Shown: positions 33,432 through 42,972, counted from the stretch's first letter. The stretch: 64,000 nucleotides of DNA from G051903925 sp051903925 (GCF_051903925.1 NZ_CP173678.1:310001-374000); one strand, 5' to 3'. A program made the numbers and translations. Notes: generated by a model not told the origin, from the sequence alone.

Positions 33432-34046
33432 ATGACCAAGGTGCTTTTGATCCGCAGCAGCCTGGCCGGCGCGGCATCCGTGTCCAACGCCCTGCTCGAC
33501 CAGTTGGTCGACCATTGGCGGGTAGGCGCTGACGACCTGATCGTGCGCGACCTGGCCGGCGAGCCGGTCCCGCACCTGGTGCACGAGACGGTCGGCGCCA
33601 TCCGTGGCGGTGCCGCGACCGACCAGGAGCGTGCGACGCTGGCCCTGTCGGATCGCCTGATCGCCGAGGTCCAGGCGGCGGACGTGCTGGTGATCGGCGT
33701 GCCGATGTACAATTTCGGCATTCCGTCGACGCTGAAGACGTGGTTCGACCATGTCCTGCGCGCCGGGGTCACCTTCCGCTATGGCGCGGCAGGGCCGGAA
33801 GGACTGGTCACCAACAAGCGTGCGGTGGTCGTGGAGACGCGGGGCGGGATCTACGCGCAGGGCCCGAATGCGGCGGCGGACGCGCAGGAGCCGCATCTGC
33901 GCACGCTGCTGGGCTTCATCGGGATCACCGACGTAACCTTCGTCCGGGCCGAGGGCCTTGCCATGGGCAGCGAGTATGCCGAACGCGCCGTGGCCCAGGC
34001 TCGGACGGCGCTGGCCAGCCTGAGCCCCGCGGCGTTGGCGGCCTGA
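33432..34046 (+). CDS. azoR: FMN-dependent NADH-quinone reductase/azoreductase
   Basis: This 204-residue flavodoxin-like enzyme has AGGAGG six bases upstream. The FMN-binding motifs are VLLIRSSLAGAASVSNAL at the N-terminus, VPMYNFGIPSTLKTWFDHV in the middle and ETRGGIYAQGP. AzoR proteins reduce azo compounds and quinones by two electrons and protect against quinone and thiol stress. It is divergent from the LysR gene that probably controls it. Confidence 0.93.
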   Translation: MTKVLLIRSSLAGAASVSNALLDQLVDHWRVGADDLIVRDLAGEPVPHLVHETVGAIRGGAATDQERATLALSDRLIAEVQAADVLVIGVPMYNFGIPSTLKTWFDHVLRAGVTFRYGAAGPEGLVTNKRAVVVETRGGIYAQGPNAAADAQEPHLRTLLGFIGITDVTFVRAEGLAMGSEYAERAVAQARTALASLSPAALAA

Positions 34047-34076
34047 CCGGCTTCACCCGCCGGCCCTGGCATCCGA

Positions 34077-34304
34077 TCAGCCGAGCAGAAGCCAGGTCGC
34101 CAGGACCAGGGCCGTCGCGGCCAGGCCCAGGCCGATCGCCGCCCGGCGAACCTTGAGGCGCAAGGGGGCGGGATTGTCATTGGCGGCAGGTCCAAGGCGG
34201 ACACGCGCCGCCGTGACATGACGCAGGGATCGCGCGCCAAGGGGGGCAGGCGGCGCCGGCGGGCGGCGCGCCTTGAACGGAGGGCCGGGAGCGCGTTCCT
34301 CCAT
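34077..34304 (-). CDS. Small single-pass membrane protein of unknown function
   Basis: This 75-residue protein has a basic, Pro-rich N-terminal half and one C-terminal hydrophobic helix (RRAAIGLGLAATALVLATWL). GGGGGAGG directly precedes the ATG at 34304, supporting translation. It lies downstream of gltA in the same direction. Nothing in the sequence indicates a function, and it could be a chance frame, but the ribosome site and tail-anchored layout argue that it is real. Confidence 0.55.
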   Translation of the reverse strand: MEERAPGPPFKARRPPAPPAPLGARSLRHVTAARVRLGPAANDNPAPLRLKVRRAAIGLGLAATALVLATWLLLG

Positions 34305-34361
34305 CGCCCTCCCCCCGTCAGAGGCCCGGCTTCGGGCCGCTTGGCGCGCGCCGGTCCATGG

Positions 34362-35648
34362 CTACCGCTGGTCCACGGGAACGAACTTGCGATAGGGCTG
34401 GCCCGTGTAGAGCTGACGCGGCCGGCCGATCTTCTGGCTGGGATCGGCGATCATCTCGTTCCACTGCGCGACCCAGCCGACCGTGCGCGCCAGCGCGAAC
34501 AGGGCGGTGAACATGGTCGTGGGGAAACCGATCGCCTGCAGGATGATGCCCGAGTAGAAGTCCACGTTGGGGTAGAGCTTCTTCTCGATGAAATAGCTGT
34601 CGTTGAGCGCGATGTGCTCAAGCTCCATGGCGACCTGGAGCAGCGGCTCGTCCCGCTTGTTCAGCTTGTCCAGCACCTCGTGGCAGGTCTGCTGCATGAC
34701 CTTGGCGCGCGGGTCGTAGTTCTTGTAGACGCGGTGGCCAAAGCCCATCAGGCGGAACGGGTCGTCCTTGTCCTTGGCGCGGCGGACATACTCGGGGATG
34801 CGATCGGGGGTGCCGATCTCCTTCAGCATGTTCAGCGCGGCCTCGTTCGCACCGCCATGCGCCGGGCCCCACAGGCAGGCAATGCCGGCGGCGATGCAGG
34901 CGAACGGGTTGGCGCCCGACGAGCCGGCCAGGCGCACGGTCGAAGTCGAGGCGTTCTGCTCATGGTCGGCATGCAGGATGAAGATGCGGTCCATGGCGCG
35001 CACGATCACCGGATCGGCCTTGTACGGCTCGCACGGCACGCCGAACGTCATCTGCAGGAAATTCTCGGCATAGCTAAGATTGTTCTGCGGATACTGGAAG
35101 GGCTGGCCGACCGAATACTTGTACGCCATGGCGGCGATCGTCGGCATCTTCGCGATCAGGCGGAAGCTGGCGATCATCCGCTGCCGCTCGTCATTGATGT
35201 CGATCGAGTCGTGATAGAACGCGGACAGCGCGCCGACCACGCCGCACATGATCGCCATCGGGTGGGCGTCGCGCCGGAAGCCGCGGTAGAAGGTGGCGAT
35301 CTGCTCGTGCAGCATCGTGTGATAGGTCACGCTGCGCTCGAATTCGACCTTCTGCTTGGCGTTCGGCAGCTCTCCGTACAGGAGGAGGTAGCACACCTCC
35401 ATGAAGTCGCTCTCGACCGCCAGCTCGTCGATCGAATAGCCGCGATGCAGCAGCACGCCCTCGTCGCCGTCGATATAGGTAATGGCGCTGTCGCAGCTGG
35501 CCGTGGACGTGAAGCCCGGGTCATAGGTGAAGTGTCCGGTCTTGGCATAGAGCTGGCGGACGTCGATCACCTTCGGCCCGACCGTGCCCGACAGGACGGG
35601 GAAGGTCGATTCCTTGCCGCTTTCGACCAGCTTCACCTGTTCCGTCAT
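34362..35648 (-). CDS. gltA: Citrate synthase (type II)
   Basis: This 428-residue enzyme condenses oxaloacetate and acetyl-CoA in the first step of the TCA cycle. Type II features are the N-terminal beta domain (GKESTFPVLSGTVGPKVID) and the catalytic residues His in WGPAHGGANEA, His in GFGHRVYKNYDPRA and Asp in PNVDFYSGI. The length is right for the hexameric, NADH-sensitive bacterial enzyme. The upstream gltX gene on the same strand is a common neighbour in alphaproteobacteria. Confidence 0.98.
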   Translation of the reverse strand: MTEQVKLVESGKESTFPVLSGTVGPKVIDVRQLYAKTGHFTYDPGFTSTASCDSAITYIDGDEGVLLHRGYSIDELAVESDFMEVCYLLLYGELPNAKQKVEFERSVTYHTMLHEQIATFYRGFRRDAHPMAIMCGVVGALSAFYHDSIDINDERQRMIASFRLIAKMPTIAAMAYKYSVGQPFQYPQNNLSYAENFLQMTFGVPCEPYKADPVIVRAMDRIFILHADHEQNASTSTVRLAGSSGANPFACIAAGIACLWGPAHGGANEAALNMLKEIGTPDRIPEYVRRAKDKDDPFRLMGFGHRVYKNYDPRAKVMQQTCHEVLDKLNKRDEPLLQVAMELEHIALNDSYFIEKKLYPNVDFYSGIILQAIGFPTTMFTALFALARTVGWVAQWNEMIADPSQKIGRPRQLYTGQPYRKFVPVDQR

Positions 35649-35793
35649 CCTGTCCCCGCGTTGTTCGATTATGCTCCATGAGGGCGTTGCCGGCCCCGCA
35701 CCGACCACTATAGCCCCCTGCGTCGCGGGCGGGTAGGGGCCGCGTCGACGGCCCCGCCAAATGGTCAGTGACACTGACCTGAATGGTGCCGCC

Positions 35794-37200
35794 TCAGCGC
35801 CCCGCCAGCGCGTCGGCGATGCGCCCAAGCGCCTGGTCCCGGCCCAGGTTTTCCGCCACTTCAAACACCGGGGGAGAGGTCAGGCGCCCGGCCAGAGCGG
35901 CGCGCAGGGGCTGCGCCACCGCCCCCAGCTTCAGGCCTGCTTCCTCCGCATGGGCGCGCGCGGCAGCTTCCAGGCCGGCCGCGGTCCAGTCGGGAAGATC
36001 CGCGATCCGCTCGGCCATGGCGCGCAGCACGGCAGCCCCCCCGTCGGCCAGCAGGGCCGCCGCCTTGGCATCCAATGCCAGCGGTCGCGCCTGGACATAG
36101 AACGACGCCGCATCGGCCAGGTCGACCAGCGTCCGGCTGCGCTCCTTGAGCCCCGGCATGGCCCGTGTGAGCAGGGCAAGCCCCGCCGCATCCGGCCTGG
36201 GCGTCAGGCGTTCCGCCACCAGCGCGGCGAGGCGGGCATCGTCCGCCGCCTTCATGTAGTGCGCGTTGAGATGGGTGAGCTTAGCCATGTCGAAGCGCGA
36301 GGGAGAGCGGCCGACGGCGTCCATGTCGAACCAGGCGATCGCTTGCTCGGTCGAGATGATCTCTTCGTCGCCATGCGACCAGCCCAGGCGCAGCAGATAG
36401 TTGCGCACGGCCTCCGGCAGGAAGCCCAGGTCGTCGCGATAGGCCTCGACCCCCAGGGCACCATGGCGCTTGGACAGCTTGGCCCCGTCCGGCCCATGGA
36501 TCAGCGGGATGTGCCCAAAGCGCGGCACGTCCCAGTCCATCGCGCGATAGATCTGCACCTGGCGGAACGTGTTGGTCAGGTGGTCGTCGCCGCGAATGAC
36601 GTGGGTGATGCCCATGTCATGGTCATCGACCACGACCGACAGCATGTAGGTGGGCGTCCCGTCAGAGCGGAGCAGGACCATGTCGTCCAGTTCCTGGTTG
36701 CCGACGCGCACCACGCCCTGCACCAGGTCGTCGACGACCGTCTCGCCCGTCTGCGGCGCCTTCAGCCGCACGACGGGTTTCACGCCGGCGGGCGCCGTCG
36801 CCGGGTCGCGGTCGCGCCAGCGGCCGTCATAGCGGGGCGGGCGACCTTCCTTCTTGGCCGTCTCCCGCATCTCCGCCAGTTCCTCAGGCGTCGCATAGCA
36901 GTGATAGGCCAGCCCCTTGGCCATCATCTGATGCGCCACCTCCGCATGGCGGGCGGCGCGCGCGAACTGGAAGACCGGCTCCTCGGGGCTGTCGATGCCA
37001 AGCCAGGCCAGACCGTCGAAGATCTTGGCGATCGCATCCTCGGTCGAGCGGGCGCGGTCGGTATCCTCGATGCGCAGCAGGAACGTGCCCCCGTGATGGC
37101 GGGCATAGAGCCAGTTGAACAGCGCGGTGCGGGCACCGCCAATGTGGAGATAGCCGGTCGGCGAGGGCGCGAAGCGGACGATGGGGGCGGGCCTGGACAT
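35794..37200 (-). CDS. gltX: Glutamate-tRNA ligase
   Basis: This 468-residue class I aminoacyl-tRNA synthetase shows the HIGH motif in FAPSPTGYLHIGGARTAL (residues about 11-28) and the KMSKS-type motif in GAKLSKRHGA. RIEDTDRARS and IRGDDHLTNTFRQ are other conserved blocks. It charges tRNA-Glu, and in many alphaproteobacteria also tRNA-Gln, for amidation by GatCAB. The anticodon-binding C-terminus is complete. It is divergent from comEC across only 59 bases. Confidence 0.98.
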   Translation of the reverse strand: MSRPAPIVRFAPSPTGYLHIGGARTALFNWLYARHHGGTFLLRIEDTDRARSTEDAIAKIFDGLAWLGIDSPEEPVFQFARAARHAEVAHQMMAKGLAYHCYATPEELAEMRETAKKEGRPPRYDGRWRDRDPATAPAGVKPVVRLKAPQTGETVVDDLVQGVVRVGNQELDDMVLLRSDGTPTYMLSVVVDDHDMGITHVIRGDDHLTNTFRQVQIYRAMDWDVPRFGHIPLIHGPDGAKLSKRHGALGVEAYRDDLGFLPEAVRNYLLRLGWSHGDEEIISTEQAIAWFDMDAVGRSPSRFDMAKLTHLNAHYMKAADDARLAALVAERLTPRPDAAGLALLTRAMPGLKERSRTLVDLADAASFYVQARPLALDAKAAALLADGGAAVLRAMAERIADLPDWTAAGLEAAARAHAEEAGLKLGAVAQPLRAALAGRLTSPPVFEVAENLGRDQALGRIADALAGR

Positions 37201-37259
37201 GGCGCTGGCGCTAGCACATCGCGCGCGAAATCGCGAGGGGGCCGCGCTAGGCTGACGGC

Positions 37260-39428
37260 GTGGAGGGGATTGTCCGCTGGCTGCGGGCCCTGAGGGGCCA
37301 GGCGCGCACCGACCTGGCCCTGTGGGTGCCGGTCGCCATGGGCGTGGGCATCGGCCTCTATTTCGCGCAAGGCACGGAGCCGCACCGTCTGGTGGGCGCG
37401 GCCCTGCTGGCCGCCGCCCTGGCGGCGACTGCCCTGCGCCGGCGCTGGCCCTGGCTGCAGCGCCCAATGGTCCTGGTCGTGGCGCTGGCGCTGGGGTTCG
37501 CGGCGATCCAGGTCCGCGCGGGCCTGGTGGGCGGCCCGGTCATCGCCCAGCGCCTGGGCGCGGTCGAGGTCACGGGCCTGGTGCGCGAAGCGGAACGCAC
37601 CGGCCCGTCCAGCTTGCGCGCGGTGCTGGCGGACCTGCACATCGCCGGCCTGGCGCCGGAAGCGACGCCACGACGCCTGCGCCTGACACTGCGGACGCCG
37701 GGCCTGGCGGTACCGCTGCCCGGTACGCGCATCCGGGTGCGCGCGCTGGTCCAGCCGGTGCCGGGGCCGGTGGCACCGGGGGCCTATGACTTCGGGCGCA
37801 GCCTGTGGTTCGCGGGGATCGGCGGCCTGGGCATCGCGCTGGGGCCGCCAGACGTCCTGGGCGCGGAGGGCGGCCTTCAGGCGACGCTGGCGGCGCTGCG
37901 GGTCGCGTCGGCCGAGCGGATCGTGGCGGCACTTCCCGGCAATGCCGGAACCATCGCCGCCGCCCTGATCGTCGGCGAACGCGGCGCCATGTCGGACGAG
38001 GCGGAACAGGCCTGGCGCGATTCCGGCCTGACCCACATCCTGTCGATCTCGGGCCTGCACATGACCATCGTGGGCGGGCTGGTCTTCGTCGGCCTGCGCC
38101 GCCTGCTGGTCCTGGTGCCGGCCTTGGCGCTGCGCTTTCCCGTCAAGAAGTGGGCCGCCGCCGGGGCGCTGCTGACGACCGCCGGCTATGTCGTGTTCAG
38201 CGGCGGCGGCCCCCCGGCCGAGCGGTCGTTCGTGATGATGGCGGTGATGCTGCTGGCGGTGCTGTTCGACCGCACGGCCGTCACGCTGCGCGCGGTGGCC
38301 CTGGCGGCGCTGATCCTGCTGCTTCTGCGCCCTGAAAGCCTGCTGGACATCGGCTTCCAGATGTCGTTCGCGGCGGTGACGGCCCTGATCGCCGCCTATG
38401 AGGCGCTGCGCGACCGTGGGCCCCGGCGGGCGGAACTCGGCCTGGCCGGGCGCATCGGCCTGGGCCTGGGCGGCATCGCCTTCAGCGGCCTGATCGCGGG
38501 CGTGGCGACGGCCCCGTTCGGCGTGTTTCATTTCAACCAGACGGCAGTCTATGGCATGGCGGCCAACCTGGTCGCGGTACCGCTGACCAGCCTGTGGATC
38601 ATGCCCTGGGGCGTGGTCGCGGCCCTCACCTTGCCCGTGGGGCTGGAGGCGACGCCGCTCGCCCTGATGGGCGCCGGGATCGACCTGGCCGATGCGGTCG
38701 CCAACACCGTCGCGCGCTGGCCGGGCGCCGTCCTGCCGGTGCCGTCCTTCGGCCTGGGCGCCCTGCTGGTCCTGGTGGCGGCGGGCCTGTGGCTGTGCCT
38801 GTGGCGGGGCCCCGTCCGACTTCTGGCGCTGACGGGCCTGGCGCTGGGCCTGATCCTGGCTGCGTCGGACACGCCGCCCGACGCGCTGATCGGTGACGAG
38901 GGGCGCAGCCTGGCGCTGGTGCAGGGCGAACAGCTGGGGGTGCTGGGGAGCACCCGCGGCTTCGCCGTGCGGGCCTGGGCCCGGCGCGCGGGGGCGACAC
39001 CCGTCGCCATGGCGACACTCGCGCCGTGTGATTCCCTGGGTTGCGTGGTTCAGGTCCAGGGCCAGCGCCTGGCCCTGATCACGCGGGCCGAGGCGGGCGA
39101 GGAGGACTGCTCGCCCGATGCGATCGTGCTGAGCCTGGCGCGGCTTGGCCGCTCCTGTCCCGCCCGGCTGGTGATCGACGCCACAGACGTGCGCCGCGCC
39201 GGCACGCACGCTGTGACCCTGGGGCCGGCAGGTCCGGTGGTCGAGACTGTCGCCGCCTGGCGCGGCGTACGGCCCTGGGTCGGCCGGCGCAGTGCGCCGC
39301 CTGTGCGGGAGCGCCGCGAAATGCCCGCGACTTCCCCACAATCGAGTCGCAATGCCGCCCCCGGCTCGCCACAATCACAAGGCGAGATCGAAGACATCGA
39401 TACCAGCGTCGAACCGACGTCTGACTGA
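37260..39428 (+). CDS. comEC: ComEC/Rec2-family DNA-uptake channel protein
   Basis: This 722-residue polytopic protein starts at GTG 37260. It has an N-terminal soluble domain (residues about 60-190, VEVTGLVREAERTG), then the competence membrane domain with the signature DSGLTHILSISGLHMTIVGGL and many helices. A reduced C-terminal domain carries a metallo-beta-lactamase-like remnant. ComEC forms the inner-membrane channel for single-stranded DNA in natural transformation. Many bacteria keep it without proven competence. The C-terminal beta-lactamase part is short and lacks HxHxDH. Confidence 0.93.
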   Translation: MEGIVRWLRALRGQARTDLALWVPVAMGVGIGLYFAQGTEPHRLVGAALLAAALAATALRRRWPWLQRPMVLVVALALGFAAIQVRAGLVGGPVIAQRLGAVEVTGLVREAERTGPSSLRAVLADLHIAGLAPEATPRRLRLTLRTPGLAVPLPGTRIRVRALVQPVPGPVAPGAYDFGRSLWFAGIGGLGIALGPPDVLGAEGGLQATLAALRVASAERIVAALPGNAGTIAAALIVGERGAMSDEAEQAWRDSGLTHILSISGLHMTIVGGLVFVGLRRLLVLVPALALRFPVKKWAAAGALLTTAGYVVFSGGGPPAERSFVMMAVMLLAVLFDRTAVTLRAVALAALILLLLRPESLLDIGFQMSFAAVTALIAAYEALRDRGPRRAELGLAGRIGLGLGGIAFSGLIAGVATAPFGVFHFNQTAVYGMAANLVAVPLTSLWIMPWGVVAALTLPVGLEATPLALMGAGIDLADAVANTVARWPGAVLPVPSFGLGALLVLVAAGLWLCLWRGPVRLLALTGLALGLILAASDTPPDALIGDEGRSLALVQGEQLGVLGSTRGFAVRAWARRAGATPVAMATLAPCDSLGCVVQVQGQRLALITRAEAGEEDCSPDAIVLSLARLGRSCPARLVIDATDVRRAGTHAVTLGPAGPVVETVAAWRGVRPWVGRRSAPPVRERREMPATSPQSSRNAAPGSPQSQGEIEDIDTSVEPTSD

Positions 39429-39442
39429 GGGGATGACCAGGA

Positions 39443-41809
39443 ATGAACCCGTTCCGCCAGTTCCGCCCGCGCCGCCTGGCCAGTGCCGGACGCGCGATGC
39501 TTGTCTCTGCCCTTGCCCTCCTGGCGGCGGAGCCGGCCTTCGCCTTCGCGATCAACGTCGAGGAAAACGGCCAGGCTGAACTCGTCCCGCTCTACAGCCG
39601 GACGGACGGGCTGGTGATCGGCACCGCGCAGACGCTGGCGACGCTGCAGGGCGGACAGTTGCAAATGCAGTCCGCGCCGGCCGCCGACGCCGCGGCCGCG
39701 CTGGCGGCGATCACCCATTTCGTCGCGCGTAGCGGGGCCGATCCCGACGCCCGTCTGCTGGTCTGGATCGACGGCGTGCCCGACCTGACGGCCGAGGCCC
39801 TGCGCGAAGCACTGCGCGTCGCCTCGGCCCGGCACATCCTGGTGGTGCATAATGGCTGCGGCACGCCCCCCGCAGCCGACGGCACGCAGCCCGCCGGCAC
39901 CCTGACGCGGGAGGCGCTGCTGCCGGGCCGGCAGTTGCTGGCCCATTGCGGCCAGCCCGACCCCGACTTGGCCCAGGCCTTCATCACCGGGGTGCGGCAG
40001 GGCACCTCGGCCGACGACAATGGCGACGGCTTCGTCACGGCCCGCGAACTGGCGGCCGAACTGGATGATGTCGTCCTGGCGACGCTTGAACCCGCCCTGC
40101 CGGGTGACACCGTCTTCAACGCCGGCGGCTTCAACCCAGCCAACGCGGCGACCAACGATGCCTTCACTGCGTTGATGCCCTCTACGGTGGCGCCACCTCC
40201 GCCTCCTCCTCCTCCGCCGCCGCCTCCCCCGCCGCCACCTGCCATGGAGCCACCGCCGCCGGTCGGGGCGCTGATGGAGAGCCTGCCTGAACGGAGCGCG
40301 CAGGCCGCGGCACCGCCCAGCACCGGAGCGCTTTATCGCGCACAGCGGCCGGCGGCGAGCATCGTGGCGCCCAGCCCGATGCCCTACCCTGCACCCGCCG
40401 ACACCGAACGCTACCCCGACGCCAAGGCGAACCCGGTCAAGATCACGCGGGAGGAGCCCGTCTCCACCTTCTCGATCGACGTCGACACGGCCTCGTATGC
40501 CAATGTCCGGCGCTTCCTGCGCAATGGCCAGATGCCACCGGCCGATGCGGTGCGGGTCGAGGAACTGGTCAACTATTTCGACTACGCCTATCCGGTGCCG
40601 GAGGATCGCACCCGGCCGTTCAGCGTGACGACCGGCGTTGCCGTCACCCCCTGGAACGCCCATACGCGCCTGCTGCAGATCGGCATCCAGGGCCACGACA
40701 TCGTCCAGTCTGAGCGGCCGGCCGCCAACCTGACCTTCCTGCTCGACGTCTCAGGCTCGATGGGCGCACCCGACAAGCTGCCGCTGCTGCAGCAGGCGCT
40801 GCGCATGCTGGTGGGCGAGTTGCGGCCGCAGGACCATGTCGCGATCGTGGTCTATGCCGGCAGTGCCGGCACCGTGCTGGAGCCCACGTCCGGCAAGGAC
40901 AAGGGCCGGATCCTGCGGGCCATCGACAACCTCTCGGCCGGCGGCTCGACCGCTGGCGCGCAGGGGATCGAGCGGGCCTACGAGCTGGCGCGGCAGACCT
41001 TCGACGAGAAGGCGGTCAACCGCGTGATCCTGGGCACCGATGGCGACTTCAACGTCGGCATCACGGATCCCAAGCGCCTGGAGGATTTCGTCGCCACCCA
41101 GCGCAAAACCGGCATCTACCTGACCATCATGGGCTTTGGCCAGGGCAACCTGAACGACGCCCTGGTGCAGACCCTGAGCCAGGCCGGCAACGGCAACGCC
41201 GCCTATATCGACGGCCTGTCGGAGGCACGCAAGGTGCTGGTGGAGGACATGGCCTCGACCGTCTTCCCCATCGCCGACGACGTGAAGATCCAGGTCGAGT
41301 TCAATCCGGCGACCGTCGCCGAATACCGGCTGATCGGCTATGAGACGCGCCTGCTGAACCGCGAGGACTTCAACAACGACGCGGTCGACGCGGGCGAGGT
41401 CGGCGCCAATGCGTCCGTCACCGCGCTCTACGAGGTGACGCCGGTGGGCTCGGCCGCGGTGCTGGTCGATCCGCTGCGCTATGGCGGGGACGCGGCGCCG
41501 GAGGGCAGTCCGTCGGGCGAACTGGCGTTCGTGAAGATCCGCTACAAGCTGCCCGGCGAGGGGACGAGCACGCTGATCGAGCAGCCGGTCATGCCGCAGG
41601 CGACGCCGGAGCCGTCGGCAGATTTCCGCTTCGCGACGGCGGTCGCCGGCTTTGGCCAGCTCCTGCGCCAGGATGCCTACCTGAAGGCATTCACCTATGA
41701 CGACGTGGTGCGCCTGGCGCAGGGGTCGCGCGGCTCCGACCCCGAGGGCTGGCGCGGCGAGTTCATCCAGCTTGTCCGGCTGGCGCAGACCCTGAGCCCG
41801 ACGCGCTGA
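39443..41809 (+). CDS. Von Willebrand factor A domain protein with DUF3520-type C-terminus and caspase-like N-terminal extension
   Basis: This is a 788-residue protein. A signal peptide (1-36) is followed by a domain of about 190 residues whose strand/helix order and terminal EF-hand-like DDNGDGFVTAREL (191-203) resemble the end of bacterial caspase-like domains, but no His/Cys dyad is clear. A poly-proline run (about residues 250-266) leads to the conserved EPVSTFSIDVDTASYANVRR, the vWA domain with MIDAS motif DVSGSMG (435-441), and a DUF3520-like C-terminus ending EFIQLVRLAQTL. This is the YfbK layout. The function is unknown, with metal-dependent protein binding in the periplasm likely. 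Confidence 0.88.
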   Translation: MNPFRQFRPRRLASAGRAMLVSALALLAAEPAFAFAINVEENGQAELVPLYSRTDGLVIGTAQTLATLQGGQLQMQSAPAADAAAALAAITHFVARSGADPDARLLVWIDGVPDLTAEALREALRVASARHILVVHNGCGTPPAADGTQPAGTLTREALLPGRQLLAHCGQPDPDLAQAFITGVRQGTSADDNGDGFVTARELAAELDDVVLATLEPALPGDTVFNAGGFNPANAATNDAFTALMPSTVAPPPPPPPPPPPPPPPPAMEPPPPVGALMESLPERSAQAAAPPSTGALYRAQRPAASIVAPSPMPYPAPADTERYPDAKANPVKITREEPVSTFSIDVDTASYANVRRFLRNGQMPPADAVRVEELVNYFDYAYPVPEDRTRPFSVTTGVAVTPWNAHTRLLQIGIQGHDIVQSERPAANLTFLLDVSGSMGAPDKLPLLQQALRMLVGELRPQDHVAIVVYAGSAGTVLEPTSGKDKGRILRAIDNLSAGGSTAGAQGIERAYELARQTFDEKAVNRVILGTDGDFNVGITDPKRLEDFVATQRKTGIYLTIMGFGQGNLNDALVQTLSQAGNGNAAYIDGLSEARKVLVEDMASTVFPIADDVKIQVEFNPATVAEYRLIGYETRLLNREDFNNDAVDAGEVGANASVTALYEVTPVGSAAVLVDPLRYGGDAAPEGSPSGELAFVKIRYKLPGEGTSTLIEQPVMPQATPEPSADFRFATAVAGFGQLLRQDAYLKAFTYDDVVRLAQGSRGSDPEGWRGEFIQLVRLAQTLSPTR
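40188..40246 (+). repeat. Proline-codon (CCN) tract inside the vWA gene
   Basis: A run of about sixteen CCN codons, mixed CCT, CCG and CCC, encodes a proline rod between the N-terminal domain and the vWA part. Triplet tracts of this kind can change length by slippage without breaking the frame. Confidence 0.8.
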
Positions 41810-41829
41810 TCGCGTTGCGCCGACCCGCC

Positions 41830-41856
41830 CCCTCTCCCGCCGAAGGTGGGAGAGGG
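41830..41856. repeat. GC-rich stem-loop repeat (possible terminator) after the vWA gene
   Basis: A 12-base-pair arm CCCTCTCCCGCC is followed by GAA and then GGTGGGAGAGGG (one G-T pair). It lies 20 bases after the vWA stop. No T-run follows, so a REP-like element is as likely as a terminator. Confidence 0.6.
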
Positions 41857-41916
41857 TTGAGGTGAGGGCGGGGGGCAGCAGCTTCCGCCCGCGAGCGGGT
41901 CGTCGGTCCGGGACAC

Positions 41917-41963
41917 CGCCCCCACCCCGCCCTCCTCCATCGCTTCGCGACCGGGGAGGGTTC
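41917..41963 (+). repeat. Dispersed 44-base palindromic repeat, copy 1 (CATCGCTTCGCGA family)
   Basis: The segment begins CGCCCCCACCCCGCCCTC, contains CATCGCTTCGCGAC and ends GGGGAGGGTTC. Nearly the same sequence occurs at 50638-50684 (same strand) and, inverted, at 50548-50595. It lies in the gap between the vWA gene and convergent bolA. Confidence 0.8.
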
Positions 41964-42001
41964 TTGGGACGACGGTCGCGGCGGATGGTCGCGGAGGCGG
42001 C

Positions 42002-42277
42002 TCAGGCGCCGGCTTCGCCAGGGGCCGCGGCCTCGATCGCCAGGGCATGCAGGCCGGCCTCAAGCTCTGCTGCCAGCGCCTGGTTCACCTGGCGATGGCG
42101 GGCGACACGGGACAGGCCGGCAAAGGCGGGGGCGACGATGCGCACCCGGAAATGCGTCTCTCCCCCTGGCCGGGCCCCGGCATGGCCGGCGTGCTGGTGC
42201 GACTCGTCGACGACGTCGAGCAGTGTGGGGGAGAAGCGTTGCGCCAGGGCGGCGCGGATGCGTTCCGATCGGGACAT
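42002..42277 (-). CDS. bolA: BolA-family protein
   Basis: This 91-residue protein from the ATG at 42277 has AAAGGAAC five bases upstream. The BolA core is visible: RIRAALAQRFSPTLLDVVDESHQHAGH, then ETHFRVRIVAPAFAGLSRVARHR with the conserved His of the [2Fe-2S]-sharing site, then QVNQALAAEL. BolA works with monothiol glutaredoxins in iron-sulfur cluster handling. It is divergent from the J-domain gene, an arrangement widely conserved in alphaproteobacteria together with cobS and cobT. Confidence 0.95.
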   Translation of the reverse strand: MSRSERIRAALAQRFSPTLLDVVDESHQHAGHAGARPGGETHFRVRIVAPAFAGLSRVARHRQVNQALAAELEAGLHALAIEAAAPGEAGA

Positions 42278-42387
42278 TCTACGTTCCTTTGCGCGTTTGC
42301 ACAGCCCATGGCCGTGCCGCCCGGCCATGTGTTCAGCGCACGCGGGCCGCCTTGTCCAGAGGGAGCGCACCTCCCATACTCCGCGCC

Positions 42388-42972
42388 GTGAGGAGACGAC
42401 GTTCAGCCTTTGCCGGCGAGGTCGAGGACGAGGTCGCGGGCGAACGGGCCTGCGACGCGGACGGCTGCGCCAATCCCGGACGCTTCCGGGCGCCCCGGCG
42501 CCGTGCCAGCACGGAGCCGCTGCGCTGGCTATGCCTGGACCACATCCGCGAAGCCAATGCCAGCTGGAACTACTTCGAAGGCATGGGCCAGGACGACCTG
42601 GTCGCCTACCAGCGCAACGATCCGACCTGGCACCGCCCGACCTGGAAGATGGGACAGGAGCGCCGGCTGGCCTTCGACCCCGGCATGGACGATCCCCTGG
42701 GGATCCTGACGGGGGTGTTCGGCCTGGGTCCCGCGGGCGCGGGGCCGCAGCCGGAACCCAGCCGCGAACGCCGCCTGCCGGACCTTGTCCGCCGCGCCTT
42801 CGAGGCCCTGGACATGAGCCCTTCGGCCAGTTTTCAGGATATCAAAACGCGCTATAAAGAGTTGGTGAAGCGCTATCATCCGGATCTCAATGGCGGCGAC
42901 CGTTCAAGCGAAGAGCGGCTGAAGCAGGTGATCCAGGCCTATAATCACCTGCGTGCCAGCGGCTATTGCTGA
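42388..42972 (+). CDS. J-domain (DnaJ-like) co-chaperone
   Basis: This 194-residue protein starts at GTG 42388. The N-terminal 130 residues are an alphaproteobacterial-type extension (ACDADGCANPGRFRAPRR, WLCLDHIREANASWNYFEGM) with paired Cys residues. The C-terminal J domain ends the protein: AFEALDMSPSASFQDIKTRY, then LVKRYHPDLNGGD with the HPD motif at H164-D166. It stimulates the ATPase of an Hsp70. It lies 27 bases before cobS. The order bolA, J-protein, cobS, cobT is conserved, though the reason is not known. Confidence 0.9.
   Translation: MRRRRSAFAGEVEDEVAGERACDADGCANPGRFRAPRRRASTEPLRWLCLDHIREANASWNYFEGMGQDDLVAYQRNDPTWHRPTWKMGQERRLAFDPGMDDPLGILTGVFGLGPAGAGPQPEPSRERRLPDLVRRAFEALDMSPSASFQDIKTRYKELVKRYHPDLNGGDRSSEERLKQVIQAYNHLRASGYC

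Noticed and set aside
36924..39374. 816-residue minus-strand frame opposite comEC
   Set aside because: The translation is low-complexity Gln/Arg/Gly/Ala, while the plus strand encodes ComEC with its signature. The frame is a by-product of high GC.
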